Program-made: the position numbers and the translations under genes
Source: an uncultured Eubacteriales bacterium
Lineage (GTDB): Bacteria; Bacillota; Clostridia; Christensenellales; Aristaeellaceae
Assembly: GCA_900553905.1 (NCBI GenBank)
Contig: USFL01000074.1
Location: 1-7,185 of the forward strand
Length of the DNA: 7,185 nt
Direction: 5' to 3'
Shown: piece after piece, positions 1 through 5,124 of the stretch
Layout of the letters: each line of letters opens with the position of its first letter
Position numbering within the stretch: the first letter of the stretch is position 1
Notes under the pieces: model-generated
The model's input: only the letters and a program-made list of their open reading frames with translations
Told to the model about the DNA's origin: nothing
Database searches by the model: none

Positions 1-373
1 CCAAGACAGGGTAAGCCTGTTCAGGATTATCCAAGACTGGATTTTCCCGTTCAGGTTTTCCCGGTTTAGGTTCCGGCGGTCTGGGCTGCTCCAGGATCGT
101 GTACTCGATGGCGCCGAGCTGACCGTTTGCGTTGCGGACCCGCTGGCGGATCACATAACCGTGTTCCTCCAGCTCCCGCACCCCGGCGCAGATGCTGTCA
201 ACGCCATCTTTGCAGATCCGAGCCAGCCCCTTGGTGGTATAGTCCCATTCCTCCGGCAAGGAGAGCATGAGGGAGAGAAGGCCCTTCGCTTTCAGCGAGA
301 GCGACTTGTCCCGCAGGTGATGGTTGGACATCACCGTGTAGTCGCGGGTTTTCTCAATGCGGAATACCGCCAT
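1..373 (-). CDS. Helix-turn-helix replication/accessory protein of a conjugative element, N-terminal part (runs off left edge)
   Basis: 124 residues are visible; the C-terminus lies beyond position 1. The opening (MAVFRIEKTRDYTVMSNHHL, then LSLKAKGLLSLMLSLPEEW and the segment TTKGLARICKDG) is the pattern I know from helix-turn-helix proteins (HTH_36, often with a DUF6017-type C-terminus) carried by Firmicutes conjugative and mobilisable elements, where they are thought to act in element replication. The winged-helix part spans about residues 24-80. After residue 96 the protein becomes proline- and glutamate-rich with a degenerate ten-residue repeat (KPERENPVLD, NPEQAYPVL.), a likely flexible linker. 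The ATG at 371-373 is chosen because an excellent ribosome binding site (GGAAGGAGG) lies just upstream. An in-frame ATG at 452-454 would add 27 residues but lacks a good site. Family assignment is fairly sure; exact function is inferred. Confidence 0.8.
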   Translation of the reverse strand, partial: MAVFRIEKTRDYTVMSNHHLRDKSLSLKAKGLLSLMLSLPEEWDYTTKGLARICKDGVDSICAGVRELEEHGYVIRQRVRNANGQLGAIEYTILEQPRPPEPKPGKPERENPVLDNPEQAYPVL

Positions 374-548
374 GTTGGATACCTCCTTCCTTCGGTTTTG
401 AAAAGTGTTCGTTTCGGCGGATTTTTGCCCCTGTATCACCACCCCGCCTCCCATGAGGGAAAGGATATAGGTGGCCTCGCTTGCGCCGCCCAAAGGCGAA
501 AAAACAGGGGATTTCCCACCCTAAAACGCACACTGGATTTAGGGACAG

Positions 549-580
549 AAAAAGGGCGGCTGTTTCAAAACAGTCGCCCT
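549..580 (-). terminator. Intrinsic terminator or attenuator upstream of the helix-turn-helix gene
   Basis: On the minus strand AGGGCGACTGTTT pairs with AACAGCCGCCCT (about 12 pairs including one G-U, loop of about four bases) and is followed directly by TTTTTCTG, the form of a Rho-independent terminator. No minus-strand gene ends just before it. It sits about 175 bases upstream of the helix-turn-helix start codon in the same orientation, so it may be an attenuator in that gene's leader, or an insulator against transcription entering from the right. Confidence 0.7.
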
Positions 581-664
581 AATGTGGGGGGATATACAAG
601 ATATTTTTCTGTTCGGATGCCAGAAAACCATTGATATTACTGGGTTTTTCAAAAAGTTCTGTAT

Positions 665-678
665 CGCCACTCGCACCA
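665..678 (+). other. tRNA 3'-end-like sequence; candidate attachment-site remnant
   Basis: The sequence CGCCACTCGCACCA reads as the last bases of a tRNA: a seven-base acceptor strand CACTCGC, discriminator A, then CCA. A GCGAGTG/CACTCGC acceptor stem resembles what I recall of bacterial tRNA-Leu genes. A terminator follows two bases later, as after a real tRNA gene. The bases to the left do not form a T-arm, so no intact tRNA is present. This fits an element inserted in the 3' end of a tRNA gene, leaving the end fragment and its terminator on the chromosomal side. It is inference from 14 bases plus context and could be chance. Confidence 0.3.
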
Positions 679-680
679 AA

Positions 681-720
681 AATCCGTGAAATCATCTGGT
701 TTCACGGATTCTTTCTTTTT
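681..720 (+). terminator. Perfect 11-bp hairpin with T-rich tail, plus-strand terminator
   Basis: AATCCGTGAAA (681-691) and TTTCACGGATT (700-710) form a perfect 11-bp stem with an eight-base loop, followed by CTTTCTTTTTTCT. This is a textbook Rho-independent terminator on the plus strand, but no plus-strand gene in the window ends before it. The minus strand also carries TTTTT after the stem, so it could act in both directions. Confidence 0.75.
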
Positions 721-842
721 TCTGCAACGGGCGCGCGGCACAATCAAGCTTACGGTCCCTGCATCGTTTCGCTGGAAAAGGAGCGCGGTTGCTTTGCGTT
801 TGCCGGCGGCAGGGCACCGTATCATCAAAGGGGGCCGGGTCC

Positions 843-1097
843 ATGTGCGATACCGGAAAAATCGGCTGCTGCGGCGCGTACTGCGGGACATGCCGCGAAT
901 TTCTCAAAACCTGCAAGGGATGCAAGCTGGGGTATCTGGATGGCTCGCGGGATTTGTGCCGGGCCAGATGCGGCATGAAGGTCTGTTGCCTGACCAAGGG
1001 GCATATTACCTGTGCGGACTGTGAAAGGCTGGATTCCTGCGAGACCCTGCAAGGCTTTCTCCGCCACCCCGGCTACAAGTATTCCAAATACCGCTAG
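843..1097 (+). CDS. DUF3795-like cysteine-rich small protein, truncated by an amber codon
   Basis: The visible product is 84 residues with 14 cysteines arranged as CC-G-AYC-x2-C, C-x2-C, C-x3-C, CC and C-x2-C, ending near the pattern LQGFLRHPGYKYSKYR. The motif order (CGAYCGTC, CKGCK.GY, RDL, MKVCC, TCADC) is what I recognise from the DUF3795 family, whose function is unknown; the paired cysteines suggest zinc or iron-sulfur binding (inference). ATG 843 is chosen over an in-frame ATG at 789 because the family sequence starts here and an AAGGGGG site lies about eight bases upstream. The TAG at 1095-1097 seems premature: the same frame continues with family-like sequence to a TGA at 1182-1184, so the full protein would be about 113 residues. 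The gene faces the minus-strand cluster and no promoter is obvious. Confidence 0.75.
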   Translation: MCDTGKIGCCGAYCGTCREFLKTCKGCKLGYLDGSRDLCRARCGMKVCCLTKGHITCADCERLDSCETLQGFLRHPGYKYSKYR

Positions 1098-1184
1098 GCA
1101 TTGGCGTTTATCCGCGCCCACGGCTATACCGCATATATGAAAGCGGCGGAACACTGGAAAAACGCATATGGGAAGTTCGAATGA
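1098..1184 (+). pseudogene. Detached C-terminal remainder of the DUF3795-like gene
   Basis: In the same frame as the gene before it and directly after its TAG, 28 codons read ALAFIRAHGY...AYMKAAEHWKNAYGKFE and stop at TGA. This looks like the normal C-terminus of DUF3795-type proteins (an FIRxxGY-type helix and a WKNAYGK-type end) rather than random sequence. A one-base change of CAG (Gln) to TAG would explain it. There is no start codon with a ribosome binding site for separate translation, so unless the amber codon is read through this part is not made. Confidence 0.6.
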
Positions 1185-1200
1185 GCTTTCCCGGGGAGGA

Positions 1201-1225
1201 TAAAAGCGGCCTGAAAACCAGCGCT
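1201..1225 (-). terminator. Weak terminator candidate after the solute-binding gene
   Basis: About 20 bases past the minus-strand stop codon, AGCGCTG and CAGGCCGCT can pair imperfectly (two single-base bulges) around a GTTTT loop and are followed by TTTTA. An alternative stem GCCTGA/TCAGGC (1209-1214 with 1227-1232) overlaps it. The location is right for the end of the long minus-strand cluster, but the stem is imperfect and the T-run short. Confidence 0.3.
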
Positions 1226-1244
1226 GTCAGGCAGATGGAAGCCT

Positions 1245-3545
1245 TCACTCCGTTTCCAGCAGCGTCATCCGATGCGTGGCGAAAAAGTCACGAGCCACTT
1301 CGGTTCCCGGCTTCCCTTCGTACATATAGGCTCTCCAGGTGGGGCTAAAAGCGTCCGAAAATACAGCGTCGTTCCATAGAAACGTGCATTGCTCAAGGCT
1401 GCGCTCATAGTCGGCAAGCGACTGCTCGCTTACGTCCCAGCGGATGCTCTCAATCTGGCGCAATTTCTCTTGCCTGAGCCGCTCCTGCTCCTCAAGCTCG
1501 CGCTTTTCCGCACCCTCCGCCGCCTCGATGCGCGGCTTGAGCCGCTCGATCTCGGCGGCGTAGTGCTCCTTCATCAGCAGGTAGGTGCTGTACTCCGCAG
1601 GCGACACGTCCCCGTAAAACATGGCGCCATCCCTCTCCGGCTGATGGCTTGCGTAAAAGGCAAGCCACTCGATGGCCAGCTCCTTTTGCGTGGAATAGGG
1701 ATTGACCACAAACAGCGTCCCATCGCACAGGAGCAGCGCGCGGTCCTGCGAGGGCAAAGTGAGCGCCATGGGCACAAAATCGGAAACGGGTTCGCCGTTG
1801 GAATAGAGGCGCCGGCCGGGATGGAAGGAAGCATATACGGAGAAGAGGTAGGAGGGCTCGCCGTTGAGGCGGGTGGTGGCGAAGCGCTCGTTCATGTCGC
1901 CATAGGGCACTTGGGGACTGCTTTCGGGAATGGAGGCGCAGGCGAGGGTCAGCTTGTCCAAAAGCTGCGCCAGGTCCGCTTCATAGCGGGGAATGGCCGA
2001 CGCATCCTGCGCCATCAGCGTATAATACTGCTCCCTGAGCCGGCTGAACAGCGTAGCCTTGAAGCTGTCAATGCCAAGCCCGTCGCCAAAGGGCGTGATG
2101 CCCGCCCGCAGCGCCGCTTCGCCCACGCGCTCGTCCCATTCGATCAGAAAATCCAGCAATTCCATATAGGTGGAGGGCATGTCCTCCGGTGTCAGCCCCA
2201 GCTGGATGAGTGCGTATTGGCTGTAGCCCAGGGTGAATTGGCTGACATTCCTCATTACGGCGGCAATCTCGTCACCGTCCATCACTGTCTCATGGAAAAA
2301 GGGTCGGCAGGCTTCGGTACGGTCCCGGAGCAGCGGGGAGCCGTTGAGCGGGGTATAGTAGCCCTTTTCAAGGGCTCGCCGGGTATTGTGCCCTGCGGGC
2401 AGTTCGAAGATGTCAATTTCGTCCGACTGTAGCGTCATGTGCTGGGCAAACAGGGCCAGGGCATCGTAAGAACTCGTTTGGCGGTATTTCACGGCGATCT
2501 GCGGATGGGCCTGGGCAAATTCCCGCTCGATCCAGCTCTCCGGGTAGTCGCAGGAGATCATGAGGGGCTTGAGCTGCGCCTGCGCCAAGGTGGACAGGGC
2601 ATATACGGCCTGGTCCTGCAAAAGCAGCAGGCGGCCATCCTGCGCAAGCGCCCTGCCGCCAAACGACAGGAGGGGAAGATAGGTTACCACCTCGCAGGCG
2701 TTGCCTGCGGAAAGGGCAAGCAGCTCCTCCCCGGACTCGACCAGCACGCGGTCGCGCCATGGGTCATACAACAGCCCATGGACGGGAGCGCCATTCAGAC
2801 CCTCGCTGTCGTACAGCGGCACGAAGGTCTCCGCGGCGGGGTCAAAGTCCGTAATTCGCCACTGCTCGTTGGGAAGGGCCTCCAGAAGAAGCAGATGACC
2901 ATCCCGGTAGCGGGCAATCTCGGTCACATCGCTTTGCGGATCGACCGGGCTGCGCGCACCGGTGGCCATGTCAAAGCGGAAAAGGGAAGCCTGCACACCG
3001 CCGTCCGTCAGGCCCATGAGCAGATACAGCGATTCGCCGCAAACCGCGCCGGAGCGCACGAAGGGAAGGCCGGCCTGCTCCTCGGCGGAAAAGAAATCCA
3101 ACCGCGAAAGGCCGTGAAGCGCCGCGCCGTCCTGTGCAATGTCCACGCGGTAGAGCGAACCGTTCAGCTCATTGAGGCCATAGAGCGCTTCCCCGTCGCT
3201 GAAAAGCAGGCTGATGAGGGAGGCCTCCTTTTGCAGCCAATCCGGAACGGGCTCATCCTTGCCGATGCCGTGAAAACGCAGCGCCTGCGCAGGGATGAAC
3301 TCATATTCGGGGCTGGCGTTGCGAAGCGGCAGAGGCGTGGCCTGCCGGGTTTCCAGATCGAGCTCATACAGGCTTTTGGCGGTAGAGAGCAAATACGTCG
3401 CGTCATCTGCCACGATTGAACAGAAGATTTCCTGACGCCCTTCGGGGCTTTGAATGCCCGAAACGACGAAGCCTTCTGCCAGCGTGGCCGGACCCGGAAT
3501 GCAGATCAGAAGAAATGCAAAAAGCAGCAGCATCCTTTTTTTCAT
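1245..3545 (-). CDS. Secreted protein: propeller-like N-terminal half fused to an extracellular solute-binding domain
   Basis: 766 residues. A Sec signal peptide (MKKRMLLLFAFLLIC..., likely cleavage after ATLA at residue 23) indicates export; no proper lipobox precedes a cysteine. Residues about 45-320 contain six blade-like units with a DGxxLYxL...Y/F-R-x-D pattern (near residues 46, 116, 169, 214, 261 and 301), suggesting a beta-propeller. From about 326 the sequence resembles family 1 extracellular solute-binding proteins of ABC importers: ISCDYPESWIEREFAQAHPQ, later the PMALTLPSQ region and VNPYSTQKELAIEWLAFYA (about 614-632). Residues 661-701 are strongly charged and probably a coiled coil. 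Typical binding proteins have about 400-450 residues, so this is an enlarged fusion. No permease or ATPase is in the window. The start at ATG 3543-3545 is set by the signal peptide and an AAGGAAGG site; an in-frame ATG at 3632 would bury the signal. Ligand unknown; it may be a sensor or an orphan binding protein. Confidence 0.8.
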   Translation of the reverse strand: MKKRMLLLFAFLLICIPGPATLAEGFVVSGIQSPEGRQEIFCSIVADDATYLLSTAKSLYELDLETRQATPLPLRNASPEYEFIPAQALRFHGIGKDEPVPDWLQKEASLISLLFSDGEALYGLNELNGSLYRVDIAQDGAALHGLSRLDFFSAEEQAGLPFVRSGAVCGESLYLLMGLTDGGVQASLFRFDMATGARSPVDPQSDVTEIARYRDGHLLLLEALPNEQWRITDFDPAAETFVPLYDSEGLNGAPVHGLLYDPWRDRVLVESGEELLALSAGNACEVVTYLPLLSFGGRALAQDGRLLLLQDQAVYALSTLAQAQLKPLMISCDYPESWIEREFAQAHPQIAVKYRQTSSYDALALFAQHMTLQSDEIDIFELPAGHNTRRALEKGYYTPLNGSPLLRDRTEACRPFFHETVMDGDEIAAVMRNVSQFTLGYSQYALIQLGLTPEDMPSTYMELLDFLIEWDERVGEAALRAGITPFGDGLGIDSFKATLFSRLREQYYTLMAQDASAIPRYEADLAQLLDKLTLACASIPESSPQVPYGDMNERFATTRLNGEPSYLFSVYASFHPGRRLYSNGEPVSDFVPMALTLPSQDRALLLCDGTLFVVNPYSTQKELAIEWLAFYASHQPERDGAMFYGDVSPAEYSTYLLMKEHYAAEIERLKPRIEAAEGAEKRELEEQERLRQEKLRQIESIRWDVSEQSLADYERSLEQCTFLWNDAVFSDAFSPTWRAYMYEGKPGTEVARDFFATHRMTLLETE

Positions 3546-3563
3546 GGCTTCTCTTCCTTCCTT

Positions 3564-3587
3564 TCGTTTCCTGCCGCTGGGAAACGA
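3564..3587 (-). promoter_or_regulatory. Leader hairpin beside the ribosome binding site of the solute-binding gene
   Basis: TCGTTTCC and GGAAACGA form a perfect 8-bp stem with an eight-base loop, ending about ten bases before the ribosome binding site and 18 bases before the start codon on the minus strand. It lies inside the likely 5' untranslated region. No T-run follows, so it is not a terminator. It could stabilise the mRNA or affect ribosome access; this is inference. Confidence 0.4.
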
Positions 3588-3615
3588 GCGCTTTTTCAGG
3601 AATGCCCTCTTGATG

Positions 3616-3645
3616 ATTAGACGGAGTTGCAATGCTTTTTGTAAC
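3616..3645 (-). promoter_or_regulatory. Candidate promoter of the solute-binding gene
   Basis: On the minus strand a -35-like GTTACA (3640-3645, 4 of 6 to consensus) and a -10-like TCTAAT (3616-3621, 5 of 6) are 18 bases apart, about 70 bases before the start codon. The -35 box overlaps the right half of the palindrome at 3641-3656, so a bound regulator would affect it. The match is moderate. Confidence 0.4.
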
Positions 3646-3656
3646 CTGCCGGTTAC
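3641..3656. promoter_or_regulatory. 6-4-6 palindrome, candidate Crp/Fnr-type operator
   Basis: GTAACC-TGCC-GGTTAC is a perfect inverted repeat with six-base arms and a four-base centre. It overlaps the regulator's TAA stop codon and lies about 95 bases before the solute-binding gene. Its size and symmetry suit a dimeric Crp/Fnr-type protein, and the gene directly before it encodes one. It is not followed by T residues on the minus strand, so it is unlikely to end transcription in that direction; the plus strand has GTAC then seven T residues, a weak terminator form. The operator role is inferred. Confidence 0.4.
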
Positions 3657-4354
3657 GTACTTTTTTTATGCGGCTCGACCGGCGTAACCAATTGCGGCGC
3701 GTGCTCGCAAAGCCGCCGCAGGCCCTCGCGGTCCAGCAGGCGAAAGCCCACGCCCTCCGTGGCGATGATGCCTTCCTGCTTGAGCAGTCGGCACGCCCGC
3801 GAGATGCTGGCGCGTGAGCTGTTGACCGCATAGGCCAGCTCCTGCTGGCTCAGGCGGACGAGATTGTCCCCGCCGTCCCAGTTGGTCAGAAGAAAGTTGC
3901 CCAGGCGCAGAAACACGCTGTTGATGCTCTGGTTGGCCGCGTCAAAGCAGAGCTGGCGCATTACCTTGCAGTAATACCGCGCCAGCGTCGCCGCGAAGGA
4001 GGGGTCCTCGCGCACCATATCCTCCACCGAGCTGTTTTGAATGGGCATGAGCCAGCAGTCCGTCATGCAGGCGATGGTCATGATGGAGGTTTCGCCCGGC
4101 AGAAAGCAGTCCAGCCCGGCCAGGCTGTCGTCCCCCAGCAGAGCCACCGTGCGCTCGTTGCCCTCGCAGTTGCCGGCATAGACCCGCAGCGTTCCGCGGC
4201 ACAGGTAGTACATCCAGTCCCGCGCCTCGCCGCTTTTGGAAACGCACATGCCCTTGTGCAGCTTCATCGGCGGGGGACAGCGCCTTTCAAACGCTCCCCG
4301 GTAGGGCAGAAAATCCCCTTTGAAAAAGTAGCTTACGCCGCTGCTGTTCGTCAC
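3653..4354 (-). CDS. Crp/Fnr-family transcriptional regulator
   Basis: 233 residues, normal length for the family. Residues about 25-120 form the cyclic-nucleotide-type sensor fold (MYYLCRGTLRVYAGNCEGNE, then ALLGDDSLAGLDCFLPGETS); residues 125-150 are the dimer helix; residues about 168-197 hold the winged helix-turn-helix (LSQQELAYAVNSSRASISRA, then RLLKQEGII). The cAMP-contact signature of Crp is not seen, nor the N-terminal cysteine cluster of Fnr, so the signal is unknown. There are 11 cysteines, which may point to redox or metal sensing (inference). The start is GTG at 4352-4354, chosen because GGAAGG lies eight bases upstream and the length fits; the frame stays open further upstream only across the preceding gene. 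It begins 17 bases after that gene's stop, so the two are probably cotranscribed. Likely targets are this cluster and the secreted protein downstream. Confidence 0.88.
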   Translation of the reverse strand: MTNSSGVSYFFKGDFLPYRGAFERRCPPPMKLHKGMCVSKSGEARDWMYYLCRGTLRVYAGNCEGNERTVALLGDDSLAGLDCFLPGETSIMTIACMTDCWLMPIQNSSVEDMVREDPSFAATLARYYCKVMRQLCFDAANQSINSVFLRLGNFLLTNWDGGDNLVRLSQQELAYAVNSSRASISRACRLLKQEGIIATEGVGFRLLDREGLRRLCEHAPQLVTPVEPHKKST

Positions 4355-4371
4355 ATGGTTCACCTTCCACG

Positions 4372-5097
4372 TCAGATGGCCGCAAAGTCGCCCTGTGCGG
4401 CTTGACGCACCTGTTCGAACGCCTCTGCGCCGAAGCGCTGCGCAAAGGCCTGCCCTGCTTCCGCCTCGACGAGGGCGGCCGCCTGCGGGTCCTGCCTGCG
4501 GGCGCAGTCGAGCAGCGTGCGGTACAGGTGCGCCGTATGATAGAGAAAATCCTTGACCTGCGTGCCGCGCAGGCGATCCTGAATGCGCCTTTGCCGCTGC
4601 GCAAGGGCGGGCGTGTTTTCCGCGCTTTCCCAGTGAAAGGCGCAGCCTTCCTCCGGATTTTGGGGCAGGCAGGAGGATAGACGCAGGCGGAATGCCGGGT
4701 TGAATCCCCGAAGAATCGCCCGGTCCACGCACCGGCAATAGAAATGGCCGACATCCTCCAGCCCGCTTTCCCGCCAGGCGGTGTGCCAGGGGCATTTCAG
4801 CATCCGGTAGCTGACATGGGGGCAGTCGGGGTCGTTGGCGGTCCGGGACGATCCACCGGGCCAAGCCCATTCGCAATAGGCAAAATAGGAGGCCATATCG
4901 TCCAGCGGATCGCCGTTTTTCCGGCAGCGCGCCGCCATGCGCCTGCCGCGCTCCTCGCCGTAGGCTTCCACGGCCTCAAGCAGCAGCGCGTCCGCCTTTG
5001 GTCCGTAATGCTTGCAGATCGCACCGGCCAGCAGTCCGAACATCACCGCGTGCTGCTTCGGGCTGAAAAGGCAGGCGCTTTCCCGTTCCGTCGTCAT
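4372..5097 (-). CDS. L-2-amino-thiazoline-4-carboxylic acid hydrolase family protein
   Basis: 241 residues, no signal peptide or membrane segment, so cytoplasmic. The pattern of PF14196 (ATC hydrolase family) is recognisable: KQHAVMFGLLAGAICKHYG (14-32), AYGEERGRRMAARCRKNGDP (45-64), a CPWHTAW segment (102-108), HFYCRCVD (118-125), RGFNP (130-134) and GCAFHW (151-156). In Pseudomonas the named enzyme opens the thiazoline ring of L-ATC on the way to cysteine; most clostridial relatives have no proven substrate, and H16, C102, C121, D125 and C152 are only candidates for catalytic or metal-binding roles. It has 11 cysteines. The ATG at 5095-5097 has an AAAGGAG site nine bases upstream. It begins 27 bases after fbp and ends 17 bases before the regulator, so the three probably form an operon. 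No carbamoyl-cysteine amidohydrolase gene, the usual partner in the Pseudomonas pathway, is present here. Family call fairly sure; reaction uncertain. Confidence 0.8.
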   Translation of the reverse strand: MTTERESACLFSPKQHAVMFGLLAGAICKHYGPKADALLLEAVEAYGEERGRRMAARCRKNGDPLDDMASYFAYCEWAWPGGSSRTANDPDCPHVSYRMLKCPWHTAWRESGLEDVGHFYCRCVDRAILRGFNPAFRLRLSSCLPQNPEEGCAFHWESAENTPALAQRQRRIQDRLRGTQVKDFLYHTAHLYRTLLDCARRQDPQAAALVEAEAGQAFAQRFGAEAFEQVRQAAQGDFAAI

Positions 5098-5124
5098 GAG
5101 GCCGTTCTCCTTTCTTTCGGAGCG

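Larger units (their letters stand above)
374..842. other. Gene-free region with two hairpins; possible mobile-element/chromosome boundary
   Basis: No convincing coding sequence is seen in about 470 bases on either strand; the open frames here overlap one another and resemble no family. The stretch holds the upstream region of the minus-strand helix-turn-helix gene, a minus-strand terminator-like hairpin, a tRNA-end-like sequence and a plus-strand terminator hairpin, each listed separately. From about 721 to 842 I see only the leader of the plus-strand DUF3795-like gene and no convincing promoter for it. Confidence 0.6.

Noticed and set aside
374..454. A 27-residue N-terminal extension of the helix-turn-helix protein from the ATG at 452-454
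   Set aside because: It is in frame and open, but lacks a ribosome binding site, while the ATG at 371-373 has a strong one and fits the family start.
590..678. A complete tRNA gene ending at 678
   Set aside because: The preceding bases do not form a T-arm, anticodon arm or matching 5' acceptor strand; only the last 14 bases look tRNA-like.
649..997. Overlapping small open frames on both strands around 631-1154
   Set aside because: None has family motifs or a convincing ribosome binding site, and several overlap the DUF3795-like gene in other frames.
1095..1097. Pyrrolysine or other recoding at the TAG
   Set aside because: DUF3795 is not a known pyrrolysine family, no suppressor tRNA or insertion machinery is visible here, and fbp uses TAG as an ordinary stop. 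A simple nonsense mutation is more likely.
1389..3419. Two long plus-strand open frames (1389-2432 and 2439-3419)
   Set aside because: Both are antisense to the solute-binding protein, which has a signal peptide and recognisable domains; their translations look like low-complexity antisense sequence.
4355..4876. A 5' extension of the Crp/Fnr regulator to 407 residues
   Set aside because: The extension overlaps the hydrolase gene in another frame and resembles no domain; a GTG at 4352-4354 with a good ribosome binding site gives the normal family length.
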